64,000 nucleotides of DNA from NCBI RefSeq assembly GCF_049472655.1, contig NZ_JAQNCS010000010.1:1-64000 (forward strand), read 5' to 3'. How positions within the stretch are numbered: the stretch's first letter is position 1; every line of letters begins with the position of its first letter. This document shows, one piece after another, positions 10,201-18,905 of this stretch. A model generated the notes under the pieces. That model saw only the letters and a list, made by a program, of their open reading frames with translations. It had not been told where the DNA came from and did no database searches. This stretch comes from Deferribacter abyssi (GTDB lineage Bacteria > Chrysiogenota > Deferribacteres > Deferribacterales > Deferribacteraceae). The translations under genes were made by a program, and so were the position numbers.

Positions 10201-11214
10201 AAACAAGGTGATTTACTTGCAGAATGGGATCCATTTGCTGCAGTAATTATGACAGAGTATGAAGGTAAAGTTGCTTTTGGTGATATTATTGATGGTGAGA
10301 CATTAAAAGAAGATATTGATCCTATTACTGGTTTGGCTCAAAAAGTTGTTATTTCAAATACAAAAGAAAAGAGACAACCAAGGATTTCAATAAAAAATAA
10401 AGAGAACAAAACGATTCAGAGGTATATATTGCCTGTTGGTGCAATGATTATGGTGGAAGAGGGAGATGATGTTTATCCTGGTGATGTAATTGCTAAGATA
10501 CCTAGAGAGACCCAGAAAACTAAAGATATTACAGTTGGTTTGCCAAGGGTAGCAGAGTTATTTGAAGCTAGAAAACCTAAAGAACCTGCTATTATAGCAG
10601 AGATTGATGGTATTGTGAAGATAGAGAGCGGTGCAAGAGGTATGAGAAAGATTATTGTAGAGAATGAGGAGACAGGGGATAAGAAAGTTTATAATGTTTC
10701 TATTCAAAGGTACATCAATGTTAGAGATGGTGATAGAGTAAAAGCTGGAGAGGCTCTTGTTGATGGTTTAATAAATCCTCATGATATTCTTGCAGTTCTT
10801 GGAGAAGAGGCTTTACAAAAATATCTTGTGAGTGAAATTCAAGAGGTATATAGAAAACAAGGCGTAAATATAAACGATAAACATATTGAAATTATTGTAA
10901 GGCAAATGATGAGAAAGGTTATTATTGAGGATCCTGGAGATTCAGATTATATGCCTAATGAGGAAGTATATAAACATGAATTTAAAAAGATACAAGAGGA
11001 GTTGTTGAAAGAAGGGTTAAGACCACCTCAGGGTAGACCAATTTTACAGGGTATAACAAAAGCAGCATTAAATACAGAAAGTTTTATATCTGCTGCAAGT
11101 TTCCAGGAAACTACGAAAGTACTAACAGATGCAGCATCAAATGGTAAAATAGATTATTTAAGAGGGCTGAAAGAAAATGTCATTATGGGTAAACTGATAC
11201 CAGCTGGGACATGA
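7201..11214 (+). CDS. rpoC: DNA-directed RNA polymerase subunit beta'
   Basis: 1337 residues with a GTG start after GGAGGG. The catalytic magnesium loop NADFDGDQMAVHVPLS is intact. The N-terminal zinc site (CLCGKYKRMKHRGIVCEKC) and the second zinc site (DCGT ... CELEFGVCKKC) keep all cysteines. The trigger-loop region follows GVCKKCYGMDLATR as in other bacteria. No clear terminator lies after it; the next gene group has its own promoter. Confidence 0.97.
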   Translation: MAVKRVNPFENEKGPIDFDAIRVRIASPEKIRSWSSGEVIKPETINYRTFKPERDGLFCAKIFGPVKDWECLCGKYKRMKHRGIVCEKCGVEVIQSKVRRERMGHIELATPVAHIWFFKGSPSRIGSILDLNIKDIERVLYFESYIVIDPKNTALKEKEILSEERYRKLVEEYGPNSFVAKMGAEAIKELLKKVDLDILIMELKKELQETGSQQKKLKIAKRLRVIEGFRKSGNKPEWMVLDVIPVIPPELRPLVPLDGGRFATSDLNDLYRRVINRNNRLKKLMELNAPEIIIRNEKRMLQEAVDALFDNGRRGRVIRGSNKRPLKSLSEVIKGKQGRFRQNLLGKRVDYSGRSVIVAGPHLKMHQCGLPKVMALELFKPFLYYKLEKEKGYAATIKQAKKMVEEQRPEVWDILEEVIKEHPVLLNRAPTLHRLGIQAFEPMLVEGKAIQLHPLVCPAFNADFDGDQMAVHVPLSIEAQTEARVLMLSSYNILSPAHGRPLAVPTQDMVLGCYYITRGLKNAKGEGKLFSSPEEVLIAYDNNAVDIHAEIKVRINGKIYNTTVGRVIFYQAVPKGIEFEVINKVLDKKELTKLVEYSYKKLGNYETVRFLDILKDIGFKYATKAGFSICIDDLLIPVEREKLVKEAMDKVREIEEHYREGALTAGERYNQIIDVWSSTNDKVTDCLMKTLASQGGDKSAVNKRDKFYNPVYVMAHSGARGSKAQISQLAGMRGLMAKPSGEIIETPITASFRDGLTVLQYFISTHGARKGLADTALKTANAGYLTRRLVDVSQDVIITDEDCGTIRGIEMTALMDGTEVVESLGERIFGRYTLEDIYDPITDELIVEADQLITEEIVEKIEKAGIDRVKVRSVLTCELEFGVCKKCYGMDLATRREVEIGEAVGIIAAQSIGEPGTQLTMRTFHIGGAASTAAEQSTLNAKFGGTIKFEDMRYVKDRNGVNVVLNRNGVLHIVDNDGRSIEKYNISYGTRLLVNEGDSVKQGDLLAEWDPFAAVIMTEYEGKVAFGDIIDGETLKEDIDPITGLAQKVVISNTKEKRQPRISIKNKENKTIQRYILPVGAMIMVEEGDDVYPGDVIAKIPRETQKTKDITVGLPRVAELFEARKPKEPAIIAEIDGIVKIESGARGMRKIIVENEETGDKKVYNVSIQRYINVRDGDRVKAGEALVDGLINPHDILAVLGEEALQKYLVSEIQEVYRKQGVNINDKHIEIIVRQMMRKVIIEDPGDSDYMPNEEVYKHEFKKIQEELLKEGLRPPQGRPILQGITKAALNTESFISAASFQETTKVLTDAASNGKIDYLRGLKENVIMGKLIPAGT

Positions 11215-11270
11215 GTGAAACATTTACGTAATAAAAAATATAAATTTAAAAAAGCAATTTAATAAAATTC

Positions 11271-11299
11271 TTGACATTAAAAAAAAGGGTTGTTACTAT
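11271..11299 (+). promoter_or_regulatory. Sigma70-type promoter of the rpsL (str/S10) operon
   Basis: A perfect -35 TTGACA (11271-11276), a 17-base spacer and a -10 TACTAT (11294-11299) lie in the 147-base gap between rpoC and rpsL, giving a predicted start near 11306 and a leader of about 55 bases. This is the only convincing promoter I see ahead of the long ribosomal protein run. Confidence 0.75.
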
Positions 11300-11361
11300 C
11301 TAACGCTCGTTTTATGGGTGAAAAAATATAGTTGTGTTTATGATAAATTTGGAGGTGTTAA

Positions 11362-11733
11362 GTGCCAACTCTGAACCAGTTAGTAAGGAAAGGTAGAAAG
11401 AAGGTTTTGAAAAAAACTAAATCGCCGGCATTGCAGGGTAATCCGCAGAAAAGGGGCGTTTGTGTTAGAGTGTATACAACAACCCCTAAAAAGCCAAACT
11501 CAGCTTTGAGGAAGGTGGCGAGAGTAAGGTTGACAAATGGAGTAGAAGTGACTGCATATATTCCGGGGATAGGTCATAATCTGCAGGAGCACTCTGTGGT
11601 ACTCATTAGAGGAGGAAGGGTAAAAGACCTTCCTGGTATTCGATATAAAATAATTAGAGGTGCTCTTGATGCTTCAGGGGTTGCTGACAGAAAGCAAAGT
11701 AGATCTAAATATGGCACAAAGAGGCCAAAGTAA
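11362..11733 (+). CDS. rpsL: 30S ribosomal protein S12
   Basis: 123 residues with a GTG start after GGAGGTG. Decoding-centre protein of the small subunit. The motifs PKKPNSALRK and GGRVKDLPGIRY are unaltered at the lysines linked to streptomycin resistance, so the site looks wild type. First gene of the str operon, followed by rpsG, fusA and tuf. Confidence 0.97.
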   Translation: MPTLNQLVRKGRKKVLKKTKSPALQGNPQKRGVCVRVYTTTPKKPNSALRKVARVRLTNGVEVTAYIPGIGHNLQEHSVVLIRGGRVKDLPGIRYKIIRGALDASGVADRKQSRSKYGTKRPK

Positions 11734-11755
11734 AATAATGTAAAAGGGTGTAGAT

Positions 11756-12226
11756 ATGGCAAGAAGAAGAGTTGCTAAAAAAAGAGAAATACTTCCTGAT
11801 CCAGTATATAACGAAGTATTGGTTACTAAATTTATTAATAATTTGATGTATGATGGAAAAAAGACACTTGCTGAAAAGATATTTTATAGTGCGATGGATT
11901 TAATTAAAGAACGCAAAGGTGAAGAGGGTATAGAAGTTTTTAAAAAGGCAGTTGAAAATGTTAAGCCAATACTTGAGGTTAAGTCTAGGAGAGTTGGTGG
12001 TGCAACTTACCAAGTACCCATTGAAGTGAGGCCAGATAGGCAAATTTCTCTTGCTATAAAATGGATTATAAAAGCTGCTAGAGAACGTAGAGAGAGAACA
12101 ATGGTTGAGAGACTAGCGAATGAGCTTATTGATGCATTTGAAAATAAAGGAGCAGCTATTAAGAAGAGAGAAGATACCCATAGGATGGCGGAAGCTAATA
12201 AAGCATTTGCTCATTTTAGGTGGTAA
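11756..12226 (+). CDS. rpsG: 30S ribosomal protein S7
   Basis: 156 residues starting MARRRVAKKREILPDPVYN. Primary 16S rRNA binder that nucleates the head of the 30S subunit. The conserved MVERLANELIDAFENKGAAIKKREDTHRMAEANKAF region is complete, read here as MVERLANELIDAF through HRMAEANKAFAHFRW. Glutamate is mostly GAA, in contrast to tuf two genes downstream. Confidence 0.97.
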   Translation: MARRRVAKKREILPDPVYNEVLVTKFINNLMYDGKKTLAEKIFYSAMDLIKERKGEEGIEVFKKAVENVKPILEVKSRRVGGATYQVPIEVRPDRQISLAIKWIIKAARERRERTMVERLANELIDAFENKGAAIKKREDTHRMAEANKAFAHFRW

Positions 12227-12241
12227 TTAGGAGGAACAGAC

Positions 12242-14317
12242 GTGGCAAGGAAGTATCCGTTAGAAAAACAAAGAAATATTGGTATTATGGCGCATATTGA
12301 TGCTGGTAAAACTACAACTACAGAGCGTATTTTGTATTATACCGGTGTTAGTTATAAAATTGGCGAAGTCCATGAAGGTACAGCTACTATGGACTGGATG
12401 GAGCAGGAAAAGGAAAGAGGGATTACAATCACTTCTGCTACTACACAGTGCTTTTGGAATGGGTATAGAATAAATATTATTGATACACCAGGGCACGTGG
12501 ATTTTACGATTGAGGTTGAAAGATCTTTGAAAGTGCTGGATGGTGCAGTAGCAGTTTTTTGTGCTGTAGGCGGAGTTGAACCTCAATCTGAAACAGTTTG
12601 GAGACAAGCTGATAAATATAGAGTTCCGAGGATTGCATTTGTAAATAAAATGGATAGAGTAGGTGCTGACTTCTTTAATGTTATGCAGATGATGATAGAT
12701 AGGTTAGGAGCAAAACCTGTTGCCATTCAGTTGCCTATAGGATCGGAAGATTCGTTTGTAGGTGTGATAGATCTTGTTAAAATGAAGGCTATAATGTGGA
12801 CAGGGGATGAGTTAGGTGCTAAGTACGAAGTGGTAGATATTCCTGAAGAATATATAGATCAGGCAAATGAATATAGGGAAAAGCTTATAGAAACAATATG
12901 TGAAGTTGATGATGAGTTAATGGAGAAATATTTTGAGGGTGAAGAAATTTCAGAAGATGAGATTGTTACGGCTTTAAGAAAAGGTACTATAAATATAGAT
13001 TTTACACCTGTATTGTGTGGGTCAGCTTTTAAAAATAAGGGGGTTCAGCCGCTTTTAGATGCAGTGGTTGCTTATCTGCCATCTCCTCTTGATATACCTC
13101 CAATTAAAGGTATTGATCCTAAAACAGGTGAGGAAGTTGAGAGAAAGACATCAGATAATGAGCCTTTTGCTGCTCTAGCATTCAAAATATTGACTGATCC
13201 TTATATGGGGCAATTAACATATTTTAGAGTGTATTCTGGGCATTTAGAGGCAGGTAGTTATGTACTAAATGCTACAAAGGATAAAAAAGAGCGTGTTGGA
13301 AGATTGCTTAAGATGCATGCAAATAAAAGGGAAGAGATTAAAGAGATTTTTGCGGGAGATATTTGTGCAACTGTTGGCTTAAAGTATACAACAACTGGTG
13401 ATACGCTTTGTGATGAAAACAGTCCTGTAGTTTTAGAGTCTATTGAGTTTCCTGAGCCTGTTATTTCTCTTGCTATTGAGCCTAAGACAAAGGCAGATCA
13501 AGATAAACTTTCTAACGCATTGAACAAGCTTGCTATGGAAGACCCATCTTTTAAAGTGACAGTTGATGAAGAAACAGGTCAAACTATAATAGCTGGGATG
13601 GGTGAATTGCATCTTGAGATTATTGTAGATAGATTAAAAAGAGAGTTTAAGGTAGATGCAAATATAGGTAAACCACAAGTTGCATTTAGGGAAACAATAA
13701 GAAAGTCTGTAAAAATTGAAGGTAAATATATTAAACAAACTGGTGGTCGTGGTCAGTATGGGCATGTGTGGCTTAATATTGAACCAATGGAGCCAGGAAG
13801 CGGGTTTGAGTTTGTAAATAAAATTGTTGGCGGTGCTATTCCTAAAGAGTATATTCCAGCAGTTGAAAAAGGGATCGTGGAAGCAATGGAAACAGGTATC
13901 TTGGCAGGTTATCCTGTAGTTGATGTAAGGGTTACGCTTTTTGATGGTTCATATCACGAAGTGGACTCATCTGAGATGGCATTTAAAATTGCTGCATCAA
14001 TGGCTTTTAAAGATGGTGCTAAAAAAGCTGATCCTGTGTTGTTAGAGCCAATTATGAAAGTTGAAGTAGTGGTCCCTGAAGAGTATACTGGTGATGTAAT
14101 GGGTGACCTCAACTCGAGACGTGGTCGAGTTGAAGGTATGGAAGTTAGGGGTAATGCACAGGTTATAAGGTGCTTTGTTCCTCTGAAAGAAATGTTTGGT
14201 TATGCTACTGTATTAAGGTCTTTAACACAAGGACGAGGAACATATACTATGCTGTTTGATCATTATGAAGAAGTTCCAGCTAATATCGCTGATGAAATAA
14301 TTAAGTCTAGGACATAG
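12242..14317 (+). CDS. fusA: Elongation factor G
   Basis: 691 residues with a GTG start after GGAGGA. Translocation GTPase. P loop AHIDAGKTTTTERIL, switch II DTPGHVDFTIEVERS, and NKMD for guanine recognition are all present. Domain IV begins after GKPQVAFRETIRK and includes GGRGQYGHVW. The length is standard for the single-copy str-operon form. Confidence 0.97.
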   Translation: MARKYPLEKQRNIGIMAHIDAGKTTTTERILYYTGVSYKIGEVHEGTATMDWMEQEKERGITITSATTQCFWNGYRINIIDTPGHVDFTIEVERSLKVLDGAVAVFCAVGGVEPQSETVWRQADKYRVPRIAFVNKMDRVGADFFNVMQMMIDRLGAKPVAIQLPIGSEDSFVGVIDLVKMKAIMWTGDELGAKYEVVDIPEEYIDQANEYREKLIETICEVDDELMEKYFEGEEISEDEIVTALRKGTINIDFTPVLCGSAFKNKGVQPLLDAVVAYLPSPLDIPPIKGIDPKTGEEVERKTSDNEPFAALAFKILTDPYMGQLTYFRVYSGHLEAGSYVLNATKDKKERVGRLLKMHANKREEIKEIFAGDICATVGLKYTTTGDTLCDENSPVVLESIEFPEPVISLAIEPKTKADQDKLSNALNKLAMEDPSFKVTVDEETGQTIIAGMGELHLEIIVDRLKREFKVDANIGKPQVAFRETIRKSVKIEGKYIKQTGGRGQYGHVWLNIEPMEPGSGFEFVNKIVGGAIPKEYIPAVEKGIVEAMETGILAGYPVVDVRVTLFDGSYHEVDSSEMAFKIAASMAFKDGAKKADPVLLEPIMKVEVVVPEEYTGDVMGDLNSRRGRVEGMEVRGNAQVIRCFVPLKEMFGYATVLRSLTQGRGTYTMLFDHYEEVPANIADEIIKSRT

Positions 14318-14334
14318 AAATATAGGAGGAAGAA

Positions 14335-15525
14335 ATGGCAAAGGCAAAGTTCGAGAGGAAGAAACCTCACGTAAATGTAGGAACAATAGGTCACGTAGAC
14401 CATGGTAAGACCACGTTGACAGCAGCGATAACAAGGGTATTGGCTACAAAAGGTTTTGCTGAGTTTACAGATTATGATAATATTGATAAGGCTCCTGAGG
14501 AGAGAGAGAGGGGTATTACAATAGCGACAGCTCATGTTGAGTATGAGAGTGATACGAGGCATTATGCGCACGTAGACTGTCCTGGTCACGCTGACTATGT
14601 AAAGAATATGATTACAGGTGCTGCACAGATGGATGGTGCGATATTGGTAGTGAGTGCAGCAGATGGTCCTATGCCTCAGACGAGGGAGCATATATTGTTG
14701 GCAAGGCAGGTAGGTGTTCCATATATTGTGGTATTTATGAATAAAGTAGATATGGTAGATGATGAGGAATTGCTTGAGCTAGTTGAGCTTGAGGTAAGGG
14801 ATTTGCTTAGTACTTATGAGTTTCCAGGAGATGATGTGCCTGTTATTAAGGGTAGTGCATTGAAAGCATTGGAGAATCCAGAGGATGAGAAGTGGGCGCA
14901 GCCGATTTGGGATTTAATAAAAGCAATGGATGATTATATACCATTGCCAGAGAGGGATATAGATAAGCCATTTTTGATGCCGATAGAGGATGTGTTTAGT
15001 ATATCAGGTAGAGGTACGGTAGTAACAGGTAGAGTAGAGAGAGGTAAGGTTAAGGTAGGAGATGAGGTAGAGATAGTAGGATTGAGGGAGACTCAGAAGA
15101 CAGTAGTTACTGGGGTGGAGATGTTCCGTAAGATATTGGATGAGGGTGTAGCAGGAGATAATATAGGGGTGTTATTGAGAGGTATTAAGAAGGATGAGGT
15201 AGAGCGTGGTCAGGTATTAGCGGAGCCAGGCAGTATAACACCTCATAGGAAGTTTAAGTGTGAGGCATATATATTGACGAAGGAAGAGGGTGGACGTCAT
15301 ACCCCATTTTTTAGTGGTTATAGGCCACAGTTTTATTTTAGGACGACGGATGTTACAGGAGTGATTACATTGCCAGAGGGAGTAGAGATGGTAATGCCAG
15401 GGGATAACATCAGCTGTGAAGTTGAGTTGATACAGCCTATAGCGATGGAGCAAGGGTTAAGATTTGCAATTCGTGAAGGTGGTAGGACAGTAGGTGCTGG
15501 TGTTGTTACTGAAATTATTGAATAG
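14335..15525 (+). CDS. tuf: Elongation factor Tu
   Basis: 396 residues. Delivers aminoacyl-tRNA to the ribosome. GHVDHGKTTLTAAIT, DCPGHADYVKNMITG and NKVDM are intact, as are the beta-barrel domains through FRFAIREGGRTVGAGVV-type C terminus. AGGAGGAAG precedes the ATG. Oddity: by my reading glutamate is about 33 GAG to 6 GAA and lysine about 18 AAG to 5 AAA, the reverse of the neighbouring genes. Four of the six GAA codons are in the last 31 codons. This suggests transfer or conversion from another tuf copy. Confidence 0.97.
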   Translation: MAKAKFERKKPHVNVGTIGHVDHGKTTLTAAITRVLATKGFAEFTDYDNIDKAPEERERGITIATAHVEYESDTRHYAHVDCPGHADYVKNMITGAAQMDGAILVVSAADGPMPQTREHILLARQVGVPYIVVFMNKVDMVDDEELLELVELEVRDLLSTYEFPGDDVPVIKGSALKALENPEDEKWAQPIWDLIKAMDDYIPLPERDIDKPFLMPIEDVFSISGRGTVVTGRVERGKVKVGDEVEIVGLRETQKTVVTGVEMFRKILDEGVAGDNIGVLLRGIKKDEVERGQVLAEPGSITPHRKFKCEAYILTKEEGGRHTPFFSGYRPQFYFRTTDVTGVITLPEGVEMVMPGDNISCEVELIQPIAMEQGLRFAIREGGRTVGAGVVTEIIE

Positions 15526-15536
15526 AGGTTAATGGA

Positions 15537-15845
15537 ATGGAAAATCAAAAGATCCGTATAAAATTAAAATCCTTTGATAGTAGGATCATTGATAAGGCGG
15601 TTAAAGATATAGTGAATACAGCAAAAAGGACCGGCGCAAGGGTTGTCGGTCCTGTACCATTACCAACTAAAAAGGAGATTTTTACAGTTATTAGATCTCC
15701 TCATGTTAATAAGAAATCAAGAGAACAGTTTGAATTAAGAACACATAAAAGGCTTATAGATATTTATGAATTTAATCCACAAACAATTGATGCATTGATG
15801 AAGCTAGAGTTATCAGCTGGTGTGGATGTGGAAATAAAATTATAA
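15537..15845 (+). CDS. rpsJ: 30S ribosomal protein S10
   Basis: 102 residues. Head protein of the small subunit and NusG/NusB partner in transcription antitermination. Conserved GPVPLPTKKEIFTVIRSPHVNKKSREQFE block, seen as GPVPLPTKKE and SPHVNKKSREQFE. The start overlaps a short spacer only 11 bases after tuf, so there is no room for an S10 leader; the str and S10 groups are fused into one run. Confidence 0.96.
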   Translation: MENQKIRIKLKSFDSRIIDKAVKDIVNTAKRTGARVVGPVPLPTKKEIFTVIRSPHVNKKSREQFELRTHKRLIDIYEFNPQTIDALMKLELSAGVDVEIKL

Positions 15846-15860
15846 AAGGTAGGGCAGGAT

Positions 15861-16505
15861 ATGTTGAACGGATTGTTAGGTAAAAAAATTGGGATGACCC
15901 AAATTTTTACTTCGGAAGGTACAGTAATTCCTGTAACAGTTTTACAGTTAGGTCCTTGCGTTGTAGTACAGAAAAAAACAAAAGAAAAAGATGGTTATAA
16001 TGCCCTGCAGCTAGGTTTTGAAAAGCTTGTTAAAATAAAAAAAGTTAACAAGCCTATGCTTGGCCATTTTAAAAAACATAATGTCGAACCGCTTAAATAT
16101 CTAAAAGAAGTAAGAGTAGACAACCCTGATGAATATAGCGAAGGTCAAGAAGTTACAGTAGAGATTTTTAATGAAGGAGACCTTGTGGATGTTCAGGGAA
16201 TCTCTAAAGGCAAGGGGTTCCAAGGGGTTGTAAAAAGATATGGTTTTGCTGGTGGTCCAGCTTCACATGGTTCTAAATTTCACAGAGCACCTGGATCTAT
16301 AGGGATGTGTGAATTTCCTGGTGAAACACCAAAAGGTAGGAAAATGCCAGGTAGAATGGGTGGTGAAAAGGTCACCGTTATGAACTTAGAAGTTGTAAAA
16401 GTTATACCTGATAAAAATTTAGTGTTAGTGAAAGGTGCTGTTCCAGGACATAACAATAGTATTGTGTTTGTAAGAAAAGCTATTAAAGCAAGGAAGAGAG
16501 CGTAA
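15861..16505 (+). CDS. rplC: 50S ribosomal protein L3
   Basis: 214 residues starting MLNGLLGKKIGMTQIF. Binds near the peptidyl transferase centre. The central extension (SHGSKFHRAPGSIG ... GRKMPGRMGGEKVT) that reaches into the ribosome core is complete, including the glutamine-loop region. It is placed second in the S10 group, as expected. Confidence 0.96.
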   Translation: MLNGLLGKKIGMTQIFTSEGTVIPVTVLQLGPCVVVQKKTKEKDGYNALQLGFEKLVKIKKVNKPMLGHFKKHNVEPLKYLKEVRVDNPDEYSEGQEVTVEIFNEGDLVDVQGISKGKGFQGVVKRYGFAGGPASHGSKFHRAPGSIGMCEFPGETPKGRKMPGRMGGEKVTVMNLEVVKVIPDKNLVLVKGAVPGHNNSIVFVRKAIKARKRA

Positions 16506-16514
16506 GAGGTTGCC

Positions 16515-17144
16515 ATGGCAGTGTTAGATGTGTTAAATCAAGAAAATAAGAAATTGAAGGAAATTGAAGTTAGTGATGAAATATTAAGTTATCCTATAAA
16601 ACCATGGTTGATGCATGAAGTTGTAGTAATGCAGCTTGCATGTCGTCGTGTAGGTACTCACTCTACTAAAACACGTGGTGAAGTAAGGGGTGGTGGCAGA
16701 AAACCATGGAGACAAAAAGGGACTGGTAGAGCAAGGGTAGGATCTATAAGATCACCTCTATGGGTTGGTGGTGGAACAATTTTTGGACCAAAGCCAAGAG
16801 ATTATTCTTATAAAATGCCTAAAAAGAAAATAAAAAATGCATTAAAATCTGCATTAAGGGCCAAGCTTAATGAAGGGGCATTAAAAATTATTGATACTTT
16901 GATAGTAGAAAAAGGAAAAACTAAAGAAGCTGTAGCAATATTAAAAAATTTTAATGCAGATAGGAAAGTGCTTATCGTTTACAATGATGTGGATGAAAAA
17001 GTGTTAAGAGCATTTAGAAATCTACCTTATGTAAAATTATTGAATGTAAAAGGACTAAATGTTTATGATTTAATTAACGCAAGGACTATATTGATGTTAG
17101 AAGATTGCCTTCCAAGGATTACGGAGGTCTTAACAAATGCTTAG
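16515..17144 (+). CDS. rplD: 50S ribosomal protein L4
   Basis: 209 residues. Lines the peptide exit tunnel with the basic loop GGGRKPWRQKGTGRARVGS (about residues 58-76), which is intact at the positions linked to macrolide resistance. In gammaproteobacteria L4 represses the S10 operon, but no leader for that is present here. It overlaps the start of rplW by eight bases, suggesting translational coupling. Confidence 0.96.
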   Translation: MAVLDVLNQENKKLKEIEVSDEILSYPIKPWLMHEVVVMQLACRRVGTHSTKTRGEVRGGGRKPWRQKGTGRARVGSIRSPLWVGGGTIFGPKPRDYSYKMPKKKIKNALKSALRAKLNEGALKIIDTLIVEKGKTKEAVAILKNFNADRKVLIVYNDVDEKVLRAFRNLPYVKLLNVKGLNVYDLINARTILMLEDCLPRITEVLTNA

Positions 17145-17418
17145 TATTTATGATATTATTAAGAAACCAATTGTTACAGAAAAAGCGATAGATCTTAAAG
17201 AAAAATATAATCATGTGGTATTTGCGGTTGATAGAAGAGCTAATAAATATCAGGTAAAAGAAGCTGTAGAAAAGTTGTTTAATGTTAAAGTTAAGGATGT
17301 AAGATGTATGAATTATAAAGGTAAAAAGAAAAGGTTTGGGCTCATAATGGGGAAAAGGAAAGATTGGAAGAAGGCTATCGTTGTATTGGAAAAAGATCAA
17401 AAATTAGAGTTTGTGTAA
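17137..17418 (+). CDS. rplW: 50S ribosomal protein L23
   Basis: 93 residues; located at the tunnel exit, where it docks trigger factor and SRP. The N terminus IIKKPIVTEKAIDLKEKYN and the loop KVKDVRCMNYKGKKKRFG fit the family. Its start overlaps rplD by eight bases; the site GGAGGT lies at the end of rplD. Confidence 0.96.
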   Translation: MLSIYDIIKKPIVTEKAIDLKEKYNHVVFAVDRRANKYQVKEAVEKLFNVKVKDVRCMNYKGKKKRFGLIMGKRKDWKKAIVVLEKDQKLEFV

Positions 17419-17430
17419 GAGAGGCTAAGA

Positions 17431-18255
17431 ATGGGTATTAAGACATATAAACCAACATCTCCAGGTATGAGATTTAGAACTGGTTCAGACTTTAGCGAAA
17501 TTACTAAAACTGAACCAGAAAAGTCTCTTGTTGTACCACTTAAGAAAAAATCTGGTAGAAATAATTATGGTAGAATTACCGTAAGACACAAAGGTGGTGG
17601 TCATAAAAGACTTTATAGAATTATAGATTTTAAGAGAAATAAAGATGGTATACCAGCAACAGTTAAATCTATAGAATATGACCCAAATAGAAGTGCTAGA
17701 ATAGCACTTCTTGCATATGCAGATGGTGAAAAAAGATATATTATTGCTCCTATTGGCATTAAAGTTGGAGATACAATATTAAGCGGGCAGGGAGCTGATA
17801 TCAAACCTGGTAATGCATTAAAGTTAAAAGATATACCCGTAGGTACTGTTATTCATAATATTGAGATGAGACCTGGTAAAGGTGGACAGCTTGCTAGGTC
17901 AGCTGGGACCTATGCTCAACTTTTGTCTAAAGAAGGGAAATATTGTCATGTAAGGTTGCCTTCTGGTGAGATTAGATTGATACTTGCAGAATGTAAGGCT
18001 ACTATAGGGCAGGTGTCTAACCCTGATCATGAGAATATTAAAATAGGTAAAGCTGGTAGGAGTAGATGGCTAGGAATTAGACCTACTGTGAGGGGTACAG
18101 CTATGAACCCTATTGATCACCCTCATGGTGGAGGTGAAGGTAGGTCTAAAGGTGGACGTCATCCGGTAACTCCTTGGGGTAAACCTACTAAGGGGTATAA
18201 AACTCGTAAGAAAAATAAACCTTCGGATAAGTATATTGTATCCAGGCGTAAATAA
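17431..18255 (+). CDS. rplB: 50S ribosomal protein L2
   Basis: 274 residues, full length. Core protein required for subunit association and peptidyl transfer. The conserved C-terminal motif AMNPIDHPHGGGEGR contains the histidine close to the catalytic centre. The tail is strongly basic, as in other L2 proteins. Confidence 0.97.
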   Translation: MGIKTYKPTSPGMRFRTGSDFSEITKTEPEKSLVVPLKKKSGRNNYGRITVRHKGGGHKRLYRIIDFKRNKDGIPATVKSIEYDPNRSARIALLAYADGEKRYIIAPIGIKVGDTILSGQGADIKPGNALKLKDIPVGTVIHNIEMRPGKGGQLARSAGTYAQLLSKEGKYCHVRLPSGEIRLILAECKATIGQVSNPDHENIKIGKAGRSRWLGIRPTVRGTAMNPIDHPHGGGEGRSKGGRHPVTPWGKPTKGYKTRKKNKPSDKYIVSRRK

Positions 18256-18266
18256 AGGAGGAAACT

Positions 18267-18548
18267 GTGCCTAGGTCATCTAAGAAAGGACCCTTTGTTG
18301 ATGAACACTTATTGAAAAAGGTATTAAAGGCGAAAGAAACTGGTGATAAAAAAGTTATAAAAACATGGTCAAGAAGAAGTACTATTATACCTGAAATGGT
18401 TGGGTTGACCTTTGCTGTACATAATGGTAGGAAATTCGTTCCTGTTTATGTGACGGAGAATATGGTTGGGCATAAGTTAGGGGAATTTTCGTTTACTCGT
18501 ACATTCAAAGGTCATAAGAAAGATGATAAAAAAGTTAAGGGTAGATAG
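18267..18548 (+). CDS. rpsS: 30S ribosomal protein S19
   Basis: 93 residues with a GTG start after AAGGAGGAA. Head protein contacting the A-site finger. PRSSKKGPFVDEHLLKK at the start and VGHKLGEFSFTRTFKGH near the end are diagnostic. Located between rplB and rplV as in the canonical S10 operon. Confidence 0.96.
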   Translation: MPRSSKKGPFVDEHLLKKVLKAKETGDKKVIKTWSRRSTIIPEMVGLTFAVHNGRKFVPVYVTENMVGHKLGEFSFTRTFKGHKKDDKKVKGR

Positions 18549-18559
18549 AGAGGATTCAG

Positions 18560-18892
18560 ATGGTAGCTAAAGCTGTAGGAAAATATTTTAGAATTTCACC
18601 AAGAAAAGCGAGGCCGGTTGCTGACTTGGTTAGAGGGAAAAATGTTGAAGAAGCTATGACGATATTAAAATTTACAAATAAAAAAGCAGCTGTTATGATT
18701 GCTAAAGTTTTAAAGTCAGCAATGGCTAATGCGGAAGAAAACCATGGTGTTAAAGATATATCAAAGCTTTATATTAAAGAGATTAGAATAGATGGTGGTC
18801 CAACTTGGAAAAGATACATGCCTAGAGCCTATGGTAGAGCCACATTAATCAGGAAAAGGACCAGCCATATAACAATTGTTCTGGCAGAATAG
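18560..18892 (+). CDS. rplV: 50S ribosomal protein L22
   Basis: 110 residues. Extends a beta-hairpin into the peptide exit tunnel; its tip here reads IDGGPTWKRYMPRAYGRATLI, with the usual conserved RAxGRA element. N terminus includes FRISPRKARPVADLVRGK. No deletion in the tunnel loop, so the tunnel looks normal. Confidence 0.96.
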   Translation: MVAKAVGKYFRISPRKARPVADLVRGKNVEEAMTILKFTNKKAAVMIAKVLKSAMANAEENHGVKDISKLYIKEIRIDGGPTWKRYMPRAYGRATLIRKRTSHITIVLAE

Positions 18893-18905
18893 GTGGAGGT
18901 GAATA

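Noticed and set aside
11215..11270. Terminator after rpoC
   Set aside because: No stem with more than a few A/T pairs is present, only A-rich sequence.
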